Part shown: piece after piece, positions 7,373 through 17,252 of the stretch
Layout of the letters: each line of letters opens with the position of its first letter
Numbering within the stretch: position 1 is the stretch's first letter
NCBI GenBank assembly: GCA_025359565.1
Contig: JANYFY010000014.1
Location: forward strand, 1-64,000
Length of the DNA stretch: 64,000 nt
DNA from: Gammaproteobacteria bacterium
GTDB lineage: Bacteria; Pseudomonadota; Gammaproteobacteria; Steroidobacterales; Steroidobacteraceae
Direction: 5' to 3'
Translations under genes and position numbers: made by a program
The notes under the pieces: generated by a model
What the model was told of the DNA's origin: nothing
Database searches by the model: none
The model's input: only the letters and a program-made list of their open reading frames with translations

Positions 7373-9874
7373 ATGAAAAAAGTGTTGTATGGAACTGACG
7401 CAGGCTCAGCATGCGGGAAAGTGATTTTAGCGGCACTGTTCTGCGTCGGCGTAATTTATGCCCCATTAGGTAACGCGGCTGAAAAAGCGGCGGGTACCAG
7501 CGATACTAGCCTAGCGGAAATAGTGGTGACGGCAGAGAAACGCGAATCTACGGTGCAAGCGACTCCGATTAGTATCACGGCAGTAACAGGCGATCAACTC
7601 CTGACGCAGGGCACACAAACTGTCGAGCAACTGGTTGGCGCAACTCCAGGCGTATCAATGCGAACAGCGGGACCTGGTCAAACTGAATATGAAATGCGTG
7701 GCCTTACATCGGCGGGCGGCTCTGCTGCGACAGTAGGTTTTTATATCGATGAGGTACCGTTATCAGCATCAGCGGTTGCGCTGAATGGCCGAACTGTAAT
7801 CGATCCCGAGTTATTTGACCTAAGTCATGCCGAGGTATTGCGTGGCCCCCAAGGAACACTCTACGGTTCAGGCTCGATGGGCGGTACTATTAAGCTTGTC
7901 ACCAATCCGCCGAAACTAGGTGTTTTTGAGGGCGCTGCCGATTTTAGCTTAAGCAATACCGCGCGTGGCAGTGCGAACGGCGGCGGCAGCGCAATGGTGA
8001 ACTTACCCCTTGGAGACATCGTCGCTTTGCGTTTGGTAGGCACTGAAAAGTATGTCAGTGGTTGGATTGATCGCATTGTTGTTGGCAATGGCTCGAGCCC
8101 ATTTCCATTCCCCACTAATCTTAGCCCAGCGACAGTTCCGCAGGGTATTTGTCTAGGCTACTACTGTTCTCGCGGCGATGTGCAGAACGCACCGGTTACC
8201 AAAGTGATCAAAGGCTCAAACCTTGAAAAGTTTGCCTCGGGCAGAGCGACGTTGCTGATAAAACCGTCGGATGCGCTGTCGGTTACTACCACACTGATGT
8301 ATCAACGAATTGATGCGCAAGGCTACAATAACTATCAAGACCCGGGTACCAATCAGGCAATTTACCAACCCTACGACACGAAGGAGCCCTACTACGACTC
8401 TTTTAAAATGGCCAGTCTGGTGGTGAACTACGACTTCGGACCTGCGACACTTACTTCGTCGACGGCATATTGGAAACGCGACGTGTTTCAGTCGACGGAC
8501 TCTACTGAGGCCCTGCAGAACATTTTCAATACTTCAACCTTCATTCAAAATCTTTATGTGGAAGAAGATCCCACGACCCAAGTGAGCCAAGAACTGCGTT
8601 TAGTGTCTAACGGCAACAGCGATTTTCAGTGGGTAACCGGATTATATGCGTCTGACCTGCATTCCGGATACATCACAACTAATGCGGCCGCCGGTTTCGC
8701 GACGGCGAACTATTGTGCCTTCAGCGGAAATACCGGCGGATCTGCTGGATGTGCCCCTCTGACCGGTTATCCTGGAGCGAATCCATTGGGCGTAGTCTTT
8801 AATGACAACAATCCCAACATCATGAAACAATCCGCTATATTTGGCGAAATGTCATATAAGTTAACCTCTGACCTAAAGCTCACGGCCGGCCTTCGTTACT
8901 TCAAGTTCGATGTGAGCAATATTTCTCACCAGTGTGGCCTCGGAACGGGTACGGGCGATCAGACCTGCCAGGATGCAACTGCAGCGGGTAAAGGAACGAA
9001 CGTTCTCCCCAAACTCAATTTGTCGTACACGCCAACCCCTGACTTGACCCTATATAGCACTTTAGCGAAAGGTTCACGGCCGGGCGGCGTAAACCTTCCG
9101 ATACCGCTACCGACCATACAGCAACTAGTCGCGAACAACGGCGCGTACAACTGTGGACTTCCGCTAGCCAACCAGCAGGACCCCAATTTACCGATTCCTA
9201 CCGGACTTACTTACGTCACTAAGCAACCGTCGTATTTTGGCCCTGACGCAGTATGGAGTTTCGAGATCGGTGAGAAATCACGGTTCGATGATCGACGATT
9301 TACTTTGAATGCCGACATCTACTACATCAAGTGGCAAGATATCCAACAGGTCCTGTCACTATCTTGCGGTTATCCTTATACGTCGAATGTCGGTGAAGCT
9401 CGCGCTTACGGCCCCGAAGTTGAATTTGCTGCGGAAATAGCCTCCGGACTCACACTCAATTTGTCAGGCACCTATACCACCGCCCAAATTACCAAGCCAA
9501 CAATAGCCTCTGGAATCGTATCTGGACGGCAGATAATCAACGTACCAAAATACACCGTAATTGCTACGGTCGACTATGTAACCGACCTTGGCAATGATTA
9601 TAAAGGTAGGTTCCGAATCGCGAGTTCGCTGACGGGACCTATAGTTGACCAGGCCTATTATGTCGAAAATTTACCGTCACACAATTTCATCGACGGTCGC
9701 GTCGGCGTCGAAAAAGGTTCATGGGCAGCGTACTTAGTGGGCACCAATCTCACCAACAAAATAGCGGCGTTGACTATCGACAATACTACCTTCGCGTGGC
9801 AGCAACCAACGATCACGCGCGTTTCAACCAATCAACCACGCACTATCGGGCTTGATTTCCAGTACAAATTTTAA
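7373..9874 (+). CDS. TonB-dependent outer-membrane receptor
   Basis: About 833 residues. The ATG at 7373 (MKKVLYG) has GGGAGA about 8 nt upstream and starts a signal peptide, so it is preferred over an upstream in-frame ATG at 7343. The mature N-terminus carries a TonB box in EIVVTAEKRES, then the plug domain with VLRGPQGTLYGSGSMGG, then the 22-strand barrel ending in the aromatic QYKF. This subfamily, common in sphingomonads and steroid- or aromatic-degrading gammaproteobacteria, brings bulky organic substrates rather than only siderophores across the outer membrane. It is followed after 15 nt by an APC permease, so the pair forms an outer-plus-inner-membrane uptake unit. TATAAT at 7351-7356 may be a -10 box, but no good -35 was found. 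Confidence 0.93.
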   Translation: MKKVLYGTDAGSACGKVILAALFCVGVIYAPLGNAAEKAAGTSDTSLAEIVVTAEKRESTVQATPISITAVTGDQLLTQGTQTVEQLVGATPGVSMRTAGPGQTEYEMRGLTSAGGSAATVGFYIDEVPLSASAVALNGRTVIDPELFDLSHAEVLRGPQGTLYGSGSMGGTIKLVTNPPKLGVFEGAADFSLSNTARGSANGGGSAMVNLPLGDIVALRLVGTEKYVSGWIDRIVVGNGSSPFPFPTNLSPATVPQGICLGYYCSRGDVQNAPVTKVIKGSNLEKFASGRATLLIKPSDALSVTTTLMYQRIDAQGYNNYQDPGTNQAIYQPYDTKEPYYDSFKMASLVVNYDFGPATLTSSTAYWKRDVFQSTDSTEALQNIFNTSTFIQNLYVEEDPTTQVSQELRLVSNGNSDFQWVTGLYASDLHSGYITTNAAAGFATANYCAFSGNTGGSAGCAPLTGYPGANPLGVVFNDNNPNIMKQSAIFGEMSYKLTSDLKLTAGLRYFKFDVSNISHQCGLGTGTGDQTCQDATAAGKGTNVLPKLNLSYTPTPDLTLYSTLAKGSRPGGVNLPIPLPTIQQLVANNGAYNCGLPLANQQDPNLPIPTGLTYVTKQPSYFGPDAVWSFEIGEKSRFDDRRFTLNADIYYIKWQDIQQVLSLSCGYPYTSNVGEARAYGPEVEFAAEIASGLTLNLSGTYTTAQITKPTIASGIVSGRQIINVPKYTVIATVDYVTDLGNDYKGRFRIASSLTGPIVDQAYYVENLPSHNFIDGRVGVEKGSWAAYLVGTNLTNKIAALTIDNTTFAWQQPTITRVSTNQPRTIGLDFQYKF

Positions 9875-9889
9875 AATAAGGGCAAAGGT

Positions 9890-11368
9890 GTGACGATAAA
9901 TTCCGACGAAGCGGTCGATCAAGACGCTGCACAATTAAAAGCCCTGGGTTATACCTCCCACTTCGAACGCACAATGTCGAAGTGGGAGAATTTTTCGCTA
10001 GGATTTACCTATCTTTCGCCGGTAGTCGGCGTTTACACCATTTTCGCGAGCGCGTTTGTCGCGGGAGGACCACCCATGTGGTGGACCTATCTAGGTGTGG
10101 GCTTAGGCCAGCTCATGGTGTGTCTGATATTCGGTGAGATCGTATCTCAGTTTCCCATCTCCGGCGGTCTGTACCCTTGGGCACGACGGCTCACCGGCAA
10201 ACGTTGGGCTTGGATGGCCGGATGGGTCTATGCCTGGGCTTTGTGTTGCACGATGGCGGGCGTTGCGACAGGGGTCGCGCCATTTCTGGCGCAATTATTT
10301 GGAGCTGAAAGCACGCCAATTCTCACTACTGTAATTGCGTTCGTGTTAATCGCCATCACGACTATACTGAATTTGAGTGGCACGCGATTATTGGCGAGGG
10401 TAGCGATGTTTGGCTTTATTTGCGAATTGGTGGGCGCCATTGTGGTGGGCGGCTATTTATTACTGTTCGCGCGTCATCAGCCCTTAAGTGTCTTATTGGA
10501 TACTAGCTATATACAGCATGGCAGCGGTAATTACTTACCTGCCTTTCTCGCCTCGGCACTCGCTGCCATGTTTTGCTACTACGGCTTTGAAGCCTGTGGT
10601 GACGTGGCGGAAGAGACGCCGGATGCGAGCCGCATGATCCCCAAGGCGATGCGTATGACGATTTATATCGGCGGCGCGGCGGCCTCGTGGGTGTGCTTAA
10701 GTTTCGTATTGTCGATATCCGATATCGGTGCGGTTATTTCCGGCAAAGACAAAGATCCGATTGTCACGCTCCTGCGAGCTGCGATGGGTGAAGTAGGTTT
10801 TCGGGCCGTCATTGTGGTGGTGCTAGTGTCTTTCATGTCTTGCTTATTGAGCTTACAAGCGGCGGCAAGCCGTTTGTTGTTTGCTTATGCTCGCGATCAA
10901 ATGATTTTTGGCAGCCAGTACTTAAGTCGTATGTCGCCGAAAACCAAGGTACCCGTCGTGGCGCTAGTGGTGATGGGCGCAATCCCTGCGCTCATCGCCC
11001 TCTCGGCGCTGTGGCTCCAAGATGCGATTAATACCATCATCAGCTTTGCCGCGATCGGTATTTATATTTCCTTCCAGATGATCGTGTTGGGGGCGCTCAT
11101 CGCGCGTGCCAAAGGGTGGCGTCCTGCGGGGCCTTTTACCCTAGGGGCTTGGGGCTGGACAGTCAATGTCATCGCACTGGCCTATGGAATTTTTGCCATC
11201 ATCAACATGGCGTGGCCGCGTAGTCCCAACGATCCCTGGTACAGCAATTACGGGATGATTGTGACTACCATTGGGGTGGTGGTATTGGGTGCGCTCTACA
11301 TGACAACTGCCCGGCCGTACGAACATGGCAACGCACCTGCGGGCGACGCGCATCGATTGCACGCGTAA
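9890..11368 (+). CDS. APC-family amino acid/amine permease
   Basis: A 492-residue inner-membrane transporter with about twelve hydrophobic segments. It starts at GTG 9890 behind AGGGCAAAGG, 15 nt after the TonB receptor stop. The N-terminal NFSLGFTYLSPVVGVYTIFA segment and the FEACGDVAEETPDASRMIPKAM stretch are typical of the APC group that includes GABA, choline-like and eukaryotic-type amine permeases (UGA4/BAT1-like). Most likely it takes up an amino acid or amine delivered to the periplasm by the adjacent receptor. It is convergent with the HisC-like gene 122 bp away; that spacer holds no recognised feature. Confidence 0.88.
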   Translation: MTINSDEAVDQDAAQLKALGYTSHFERTMSKWENFSLGFTYLSPVVGVYTIFASAFVAGGPPMWWTYLGVGLGQLMVCLIFGEIVSQFPISGGLYPWARRLTGKRWAWMAGWVYAWALCCTMAGVATGVAPFLAQLFGAESTPILTTVIAFVLIAITTILNLSGTRLLARVAMFGFICELVGAIVVGGYLLLFARHQPLSVLLDTSYIQHGSGNYLPAFLASALAAMFCYYGFEACGDVAEETPDASRMIPKAMRMTIYIGGAAASWVCLSFVLSISDIGAVISGKDKDPIVTLLRAAMGEVGFRAVIVVVLVSFMSCLLSLQAAASRLLFAYARDQMIFGSQYLSRMSPKTKVPVVALVVMGAIPALIALSALWLQDAINTIISFAAIGIYISFQMIVLGALIARAKGWRPAGPFTLGAWGWTVNVIALAYGIFAIINMAWPRSPNDPWYSNYGMIVTTIGVVVLGALYMTTARPYEHGNAPAGDAHRLHA

Positions 11369-11490
11369 GATAATAATTGTGGCGCGTCGTATCGCCGCTC
11401 TTGATGGCCTTTCTCGAGCGCATTCGTGCGCGGGACGCGTACCAGCGCGCGCTGGCGCGTGGCGGCCCCTATAGCTATTAAAGACACGGC

Positions 11491-12633
11491 TTACTGCCCG
11501 CCATGCATAACTTTCGCCAATGCCTCCAGAAAATGTTGGTTGTCCTCTCGCCGTCCGACCGTCACCCGTATGAATGTCTGAAATCCCGCCTCTAGCCACG
11601 GCTTCACTATGACGCCGTTTTGCATCAAAGCAGTGGCTACATTACTACTGGGCCGCCGGACATCAATAAACAGGAAATTACCCAGCGATGGCGCAATTCG
11701 CATTCCATACCCATGCATGGCCTCAAGCGCCACTAGTTGCCGCATCAGATCCGCTCTCTCGTACACGGTGGCGGATACGACCGCTTTTAAATGTTTCAAG
11801 TCGCGCAGCGCTGCGACAGCTGCGACTTGGGCGAAGGTATTAACGTTAAAGGGAGTTCGCACTCTATCTAAGAGTGAGGCGAAATCCGCATCCGATGCCA
11901 GGCCATACCCTATTCGCAATCCGGCGAGGCCATAGGCTTTGGACAGAGTTCGCAGCACAATCCAGGGTCGGGGCTGGCTTGATAACACTTTGAGACTGTC
12001 GGCATAATCGCCCCCTTCTGCATACTCGAAGTACGCCTCATCGATCACCAGCACCGCGTCGAGCGGACTCGCATCCACCAAAACTTGTAGCCCCACGTCA
12101 TTGAGTGCGCACCCGACCGGATTTGAAGGAGTGCTGAACATGACGAGTTTTACGGGTCGGGACAGCGCAGCACACCAGGCTGGTAAGTCATAGGCGAAAG
12201 CCGCGTTAACCGGAATTTTTTCGACGGTGGCGCCCATCATTAAAGGAAAAATTTCATGCAATCCGAACGAGGGTGCAAGCGTTAACACCCGATCACCCGG
12301 AACTAGTAGCGCCTTGCACAGCATCTCAATGATGTCTTCGGACCCATTGCCCAACACGATCCGCGATCTAGCTACTCCAGTGTTGCGTTCAATCTGCTCG
12401 CGCAGTGCCGTGCAGTTGGGGTCGGGATAGCGGTAAATGTCGCCCAGCGACTTAGCGAGTTCTACGGAAACAGCCGCGCTGGTACCAAACGGATTTTCAT
12501 TACTCGCAAGCTTGGTTACGCGCGTAAGTTGGTATCGGGCACGCGCTACCTCTTCGGAAATTCCTGCGTTGTATATCGGCAGCGAGCGCACTTCGGATCG
12601 GCATAGATCAAGTGCGCTCTTTTTTATCGCCAC
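11491..12633 (-). CDS. HisC-like PLP-dependent aminotransferase (histidinol-phosphate aminotransferase family)
   Basis: A 380-residue fold-type I aminotransferase: TRVTKLASNENPFGTS near residue 40, the VLGNGSEDII cofactor-phosphate region, FSTPSNPVGC, the VIDEAYFEY aspartate/tyrosine and the PLP lysine in RTLSKAYGLAGLRIGYGLA, with the C-terminal arginine region in FIRVTVGR. Sequence alone would name it hisC, but no other his gene is near. It is the last gene of a NCS1 permease-TonB receptor-aminotransferase set, starting 1 nt after the receptor stop, so a catabolic role on an imported imidazole or aromatic amino acid is more likely than histidine synthesis. The exact substrate is not determined. 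Confidence 0.85.
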   Translation of the reverse strand: MAIKKSALDLCRSEVRSLPIYNAGISEEVARARYQLTRVTKLASNENPFGTSAAVSVELAKSLGDIYRYPDPNCTALREQIERNTGVARSRIVLGNGSEDIIEMLCKALLVPGDRVLTLAPSFGLHEIFPLMMGATVEKIPVNAAFAYDLPAWCAALSRPVKLVMFSTPSNPVGCALNDVGLQVLVDASPLDAVLVIDEAYFEYAEGGDYADSLKVLSSQPRPWIVLRTLSKAYGLAGLRIGYGLASDADFASLLDRVRTPFNVNTFAQVAAVAALRDLKHLKAVVSATVYERADLMRQLVALEAMHGYGMRIAPSLGNFLFIDVRRPSSNVATALMQNGVIVKPWLEAGFQTFIRVTVGRREDNQHFLEALAKVMHGGQ

Positions 12634-12634
12634 C

Positions 12635-14950
12635 CTAAAACCGCATCATCGCAGACAAACCAATCGTGCGCGGCGTCAGTGTATAGCCGCGGTTGACGGT
12701 TTGTAAATTAGGCCTCTGAATGATGGCCTGTTCATTCAATAAGTTTTTGGCAAATAAGGATAATTCAATATCCCGAAATTGGGCACCCGCCGTGAGTGCT
12801 ACGACAGCATAAGACGGTCGATTGTAATCAGGATCGGCAATTCCGACTGTTCCGTGACTGCTGCCCGTATAGTTCCAGTCGGCCGTCGTGAACCCGGTAA
12901 CGCCTTCAGCAATCGGTGCGCTATAACGAGCAGAGACATCCGCGCTCACTCGGGGAACACCGGGGACGGCCTGGCCTTTAGTAATGCTGAGCAGCGGCAC
13001 ATCCGAGGTGAGCGCGGCATGCGTATAACCGCCCGACAGTCCGAGGGTCAGACTGCGAAGGGGCCGGTAGTGAATCTCGATTTCACTGCCATAACTCGCC
13101 GCCGTGCCGGCGTTCGTATTGTAGTCAAAGGTGCACGGCAGATTAATGTCAACCTGGATACCCTTCCAATCGATGTAAAAAACGTCACCATTAATCGAGA
13201 GCTTGCCATCCAGCAGTAGCGCCTTTGCGCCGGCCTCGTAATTCCACAATGAATCAGGGCCGTAAGCGGCAGGCTCGTTCGGGCAGAACGAGGGCAGAGG
13301 ACGATTCGGACCACCGAGACGGAACCCTTTGCTGGCGACCAAGTAAACGGAAGTGTCGTCTGTGACATCGTAGGTCAGGGCGAACTTAGGCGTTATGGGT
13401 TTGCCTCGGCTCTCGATCGCGATCGCCGGGGGAGAACCGATTGCAAAGAAGAAACCCCCGAGTCGCACCAAGGAAGTCTTCGCGTCCAAATAGCGCAGAC
13501 CGGCGGTAAGTCGCAGTGCCGGTGTCAGGTGATAAGTGGCTTCGCCGAACAACGCTGCTTGAGTCTCCGTGAATAGCTTGTTGTTAAGATATATGCTGTC
13601 GTTGGGGAAGACCGGTATAGGCGGAGGCGGGTTAGGCGGGTTGGACAACGCTTGGAGGAAAGCCGACGAGGTCAAAAATCCTGGGCCGTAAAGCGCTGTA
13701 AAGGCGTCATTAAGACCAGGAGCGATCTCAAAATCACGTGAGTCGAGCTTCTGATGCGAATAGAAAACTCCGGCGATCCATGTCATCGGCGCTCCCCCGG
13801 CCACGTAGGACTTTGATGCTAATCGCAGTTCCTGTGTGAACTGCTGGGTTCTTATCCGGTAGTGAACCGGAGAGGCGACTTGACCGATCAGCGCGCCATC
13901 CAAATTACCATCAAGGCCCGGGATAACTGCCGCATCAATCAGTGAACCGATAAAGCCCGAATTATAGGCGGTGCCATCGACCTGGCGATCAAAATCACGA
14001 TAGAAATAACTGGTCGACGAAGTCAGATCGGCCCACTTCAAATCATAGTCGATGCCTAAACTGGGAACGAATAGCGTATCAGCGCCCCACTCTCTAACTC
14101 TTTTCTGCTGCGATAATAAATCGGGAGCCCCGAGGTCCACAACATTGAGATCATCGCTTTTCTGGTACTGATACAAGATTGCAGGCTTGAAGATCAGTCC
14201 CTCCGCAGGCCGCCAGTCAAGCGCCACCCGAGCGGTGGTGGTCTGATCTCCATTGCTGCGTTTAGCGAGTAAACGCGTAGCGTCATCCGGCGAATAGTGG
14301 TCAATGTAGCCGCTGTTCTGCGTTACCGAGACCCCGGCTCGAAACCCAAGCTTATCGGTGATGATTGGCGCGTTAAAGATACCGCGTGCCGTGTAATTAA
14401 CACCTCCATGTTTGGTGGATGAGACATCCGTGTAAACCTCACCACTGTACTGAGCGAGGTTAATGGGATTGGTAATGTAGCGGATCGTACCGCCCTCTGA
14501 ACTCGCCCCATATAGAGTCCCTTGCGGCCCGCGCAATACCTCGACTCGCTGAATGTCAAAAAACCCGGGTTCCACTTGGCCCTGGGTATCGAGATTGCGC
14601 ACCGTCAGCGGTATATCGTCAAGGTACACCGATACCGTCGAGGAGCCTGCTGTTGAACTAATCCCGCGCAATTCAATATTTTGGTTACCTGCCCCACCCT
14701 GTGTGGAGAAAGACAGATTGGGTACTGAGCGTGTCAAATCTGCAATCTCGACGATGTGTTGATCAGCGATATCCTGGGCCGACATCACTGTGATGCTGGC
14801 CGCCACCTTGCGAGCATCTTCCGTATGCTTTTCGGCTGTCACGATGATCTCGTCAAGCTTATAGTCTGGCGCAGTTTGTGCGATCGTAGCGCTGCAAAAT
14901 CCAAACACTAATGGCATGAAAATACCCAACAGCAGCAGTTTTTTAAGCAT
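12635..14950 (-). CDS. TonB-dependent outer-membrane receptor
   Basis: A 771-residue receptor with a signal peptide (MLKKLLLLGIFMPLVFGF...), a TonB box in EIIVTAEKHTE, a plug domain with VEVLRGPQGTLYGASSEGG and a barrel ending in MMRF. It resembles the receptor at 7373-9874 in subfamily but is clearly a different paralogue. It lies 12 nt downstream of the NCS1 permease gene and 1 nt upstream of the HisC-like gene, which makes an outer-membrane/inner-membrane uptake pair with a dedicated aminotransferase. Regulation is probably by the HutC-type protein through sites upstream of the permease gene. Confidence 0.93.
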   Translation of the reverse strand: MLKKLLLLGIFMPLVFGFCSATIAQTAPDYKLDEIIVTAEKHTEDARKVAASITVMSAQDIADQHIVEIADLTRSVPNLSFSTQGGAGNQNIELRGISSTAGSSTVSVYLDDIPLTVRNLDTQGQVEPGFFDIQRVEVLRGPQGTLYGASSEGGTIRYITNPINLAQYSGEVYTDVSSTKHGGVNYTARGIFNAPIITDKLGFRAGVSVTQNSGYIDHYSPDDATRLLAKRSNGDQTTTARVALDWRPAEGLIFKPAILYQYQKSDDLNVVDLGAPDLLSQQKRVREWGADTLFVPSLGIDYDLKWADLTSSTSYFYRDFDRQVDGTAYNSGFIGSLIDAAVIPGLDGNLDGALIGQVASPVHYRIRTQQFTQELRLASKSYVAGGAPMTWIAGVFYSHQKLDSRDFEIAPGLNDAFTALYGPGFLTSSAFLQALSNPPNPPPPIPVFPNDSIYLNNKLFTETQAALFGEATYHLTPALRLTAGLRYLDAKTSLVRLGGFFFAIGSPPAIAIESRGKPITPKFALTYDVTDDTSVYLVASKGFRLGGPNRPLPSFCPNEPAAYGPDSLWNYEAGAKALLLDGKLSINGDVFYIDWKGIQVDINLPCTFDYNTNAGTAASYGSEIEIHYRPLRSLTLGLSGGYTHAALTSDVPLLSITKGQAVPGVPRVSADVSARYSAPIAEGVTGFTTADWNYTGSSHGTVGIADPDYNRPSYAVVALTAGAQFRDIELSLFAKNLLNEQAIIQRPNLQTVNRGYTLTPRTIGLSAMMRF

Positions 14951-14962
14951 TATTACACTCCA

Positions 14963-16345
14963 TCAAGCTAAATTTTGACGCGCGATTAAGCGCTTTTCGA
15001 ACTCGTAATATAGAACCGCCGGAACGATGAGCCCCGGTATCCAGGCCAGATCCGCACCGATGATTCGCTCAATCGAGCCTGAGTAAAACGAGAAACTCAT
15101 AAAGGGAATCTGAATCACAATACTCGTCAAGTAGGCTGCGATACCAGTCCACTTATACCGCCCGTAAATACCTGTCACAGTGAACATATCATTTACCGCG
15201 TAGCGGCCTTTACGCACCAGATAATAGTCGCAAAGATTGATGGCGCTCCAAGGCACCACCATATAGATCATTGCACTGAGCATATCGGCAAAGTATTCGT
15301 CGAATCGTTCCTGCGCGAGCAGCGCAATGAGCGTAGCAATCGCTATGAGTACCAGCATCAACAAAAATTTTAGCCAAAGATTACTGCGACTGGGTCGATG
15401 CAATCCTGTAAACATCGTCATTGTTGACATGTAGGCGCTATATAAATTCATCACATTGCCTTCAAGAATTCCGATAATAATTAGTAGTCGAATGAACGGG
15501 GCGCCACTGCCGAACAGATTAGCAAGTCCCGTACCTGGATCTTTTGAAATCGCGGGGTATGACACGGCGAGATATGCGCCGAAAATCATGATCGACGTAG
15601 CGCCAATGAAGTTGCCGAGTCCCGTAAACCAGAAAGTCTTCCAGGTTGAAGTATTCGCCGGGAGGTAACGCGAATAATCGGCTACGTAAGGAGCAAAACT
15701 TAAGGACCACGCCGCCGCCTGCGTAAGTGTCAACAAAAATGCCGCGCTTTTAAAAGAAGCGCTAGGAGCGAGCACCATGGTCGCATGCGTCGAAGGACTC
15801 ATAAGCAACAGTGCAGTCGCGGCAACAAAAAGGGCTGCCGATAGCACCGAGAGCAGTACGCCCATTCGGTGAATCAATTCATAGCCCATGAACGCGATGA
15901 CGAGGGTCACTAGTCCAAACACAACAAGCACACCGGCATTGCCAAAGGGCAAAAACGCCTTGAGAGGCTCGCGCAGCACAATGGCATTCGCGGTCGTAAA
16001 TAACGTAAAGGTGGCGACCACCGCAATCAGGGGGAGCGCGGCGCCTAGCACTCCGAACTGGGCGCGAGTTTGCACCATTTGAGGAATTCCAAGGTGTGGG
16101 CCTTGAGTGGAATGGGCTGCCATAAATATAGTGCCAATCACATTCCCAACTATGACCGCCAACGCAGTCCAGCCGAAACTTAAGCCCGCAGCGACTCCCA
16201 GTTTACCGATGGTCAAGCACAATATGGACAGGTTGATGCTGAGCCAAATCGTAAAAAGCCGCAGTGGTGTACCGTAGCGCTGGGAGTCTGGCACTCGATC
16301 TATGCCGTGCTGCTCGACGGTCAATGGAGCGTGATCGATACTCAC
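14963..16345 (-). CDS. NCS1-family permease (purine/cytosine/hydantoin-type)
   Basis: A 460-residue transporter with about twelve membrane segments of the nucleobase-cation-symport-1 family. The N-terminal PLRLFTIWLSINLSI segment, the GPHLGIPQMVQTRAQFG stretch in TM3 and the AINLCDYYLVRKGRY loop near residue 380 are characteristic. Known members import cytosine, purines, allantoin, hydantoins or related small N-heterocycles with Na+ or H+. As the first gene of a three-gene set with a TonB receptor and a HisC-like transaminase, and just downstream of HutC-type operator-like repeats, it probably imports an imidazole- or other N-containing ring compound. That substrate class is an inference. Confidence 0.9.
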   Translation of the reverse strand: MSIDHAPLTVEQHGIDRVPDSQRYGTPLRLFTIWLSINLSILCLTIGKLGVAAGLSFGWTALAVIVGNVIGTIFMAAHSTQGPHLGIPQMVQTRAQFGVLGAALPLIAVVATFTLFTTANAIVLREPLKAFLPFGNAGVLVVFGLVTLVIAFMGYELIHRMGVLLSVLSAALFVAATALLLMSPSTHATMVLAPSASFKSAAFLLTLTQAAAWSLSFAPYVADYSRYLPANTSTWKTFWFTGLGNFIGATSIMIFGAYLAVSYPAISKDPGTGLANLFGSGAPFIRLLIIIGILEGNVMNLYSAYMSTMTMFTGLHRPSRSNLWLKFLLMLVLIAIATLIALLAQERFDEYFADMLSAMIYMVVPWSAINLCDYYLVRKGRYAVNDMFTVTGIYGRYKWTGIAAYLTSIVIQIPFMSFSFYSGSIERIIGADLAWIPGLIVPAVLYYEFEKRLIARQNLA

Positions 16346-16417
16346 GCGCCTGCCCCAACCCAGCTATTCTCTAGCGTATTTGCTGATGCAGATCCCATAG
16401 TTGTTAGCGATTCCCTA

Positions 16418-16437
16418 TTGTATGTACTTGTATATAC
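16418..16437. promoter_or_regulatory. Tandem HutC-like operator half-palindromes
   Basis: Two back-to-back 10-bp units, TTGTATGTAC (16418-16427) and TTGTATATAC (16428-16437), occupy the spacer between the HutC-like regulator gene and the NCS1 permease gene. Each contains TGTA-N2-TAC, which is the core of the TGTA-N2-TACA site bound by HutC in pseudomonads and enterics. The second contains the perfect palindrome GTATATAC (16430-16437). The neighbouring regulator belongs to that same family. Binding is inferred and has not been shown. Confidence 0.6.
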
Positions 16438-16502
16438 CACTAAGTTGATCCCTAAGCAACTTGATGGCCGTGCCTGATCTTAAGGTCTCCCCTTAACATT
16501 TA

Positions 16503-17243
16503 CTATCGAATGGGTGGCTCCGATAACTTGTAACGGTTGTCTAAACTATAACGAGACCCTGGATAGATAAAAATACTCTTCGTCGCAGGCACCGAATTTA
16601 CCCAGGTCAATCGGGTCATGCGCAAACATGCTTCGGCGTGGTTAATACCTAGCAGCTTACACATACGTACGTCTGGCCGAATGGCGTACACAGCGTGGGC
16701 GACCTCAGTGGCGGACGCGATATTTTGCAGGTACCGAGTTGTCGTGAGTGACGAGAAATCTTGGCTCAGATAGCGCGGGGCAAATACCGGTGTCACAAAT
16801 CGCTCCTCGAGCTGAACGGCAACGCTGTCTTCAAAGCGCACAATCACTGAGTGAAATAATTTTGCCCCCTTCCTTACGTCAAAGATGGCTGCCAGCTCCG
16901 GATCCGCGTGTACAACTTCCAACTTAACGATCTGCGCGGAGTGCGCATGACCGCGAGCTTCGATGTCTTCAGCAATATCCCTTATTTCAATGAGAGGCGA
17001 CCGTGGCCGTGGGGTCGCCACAAAGGTGCCGACGCCCTGTACCCGTGTCACTAGCCCTTTGGAGAACAATTCGCGCAACGCGCGATGTACCGTCATTCGC
17101 GACACACCGAGCATCAACACAAAATCCTGCTCAGACGGGAGGCGAGCTCCGTCCACCCACTCACCGCTCTTCACCCGCGCAAGGATGTGTTGTTTTACAC
17201 GTTCGTAAAGCGGCACAGGCTCTTTGCCACGGTTCTGAAGCAT
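16503..17243 (-). CDS. HutC-type GntR-family transcriptional regulator
   Basis: A 246-residue repressor. Residues 10-80 form the GntR winged helix (PLYERVKQHILARVKSGEW, LPSEQDFVLMLGVSRMTVHRALREL, TRVQGVGTFVA). Residues about 95-246 form the UTRA ligand domain with EIRDIAEDIEARGH, LFHSVIVRFEDSVAVQLEERFV and a C-terminal PGSRYSLDNRYK that closely match HutC. HutC responds to urocanate in histidine-using bacteria, but no hutH, hutU or hutI gene is in the window. The gene follows the tautomerase gene by 9 nt and precedes the permease-receptor-aminotransferase set, with operator-like repeats in between. The inducer may be an imidazole-acrylate-like or aryl-acrylate-like pathway intermediate. Confidence 0.9.
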   Translation of the reverse strand: MLQNRGKEPVPLYERVKQHILARVKSGEWVDGARLPSEQDFVLMLGVSRMTVHRALRELFSKGLVTRVQGVGTFVATPRPRSPLIEIRDIAEDIEARGHAHSAQIVKLEVVHADPELAAIFDVRKGAKLFHSVIVRFEDSVAVQLEERFVTPVFAPRYLSQDFSSLTTTRYLQNIASATEVAHAVYAIRPDVRMCKLLGINHAEACLRMTRLTWVNSVPATKSIFIYPGSRYSLDNRYKLSEPPIR

Positions 17244-17252
17244 AGCGCGACT

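Noticed and set aside
11141-11599. 152-codon minus-strand frame between the APC permease and HisC-like genes
   Set aside because: It overlaps conserved parts of both genes, is Arg/His-rich and has no recognisable domain or ribosome site.
16503-17243. Reading the regulator as proof of a histidine-utilisation operon
   Set aside because: hutH, hutU and hutI are not in the window; the secreted amidohydrolase at 23792-25114 has a signal peptide and is not HutI.
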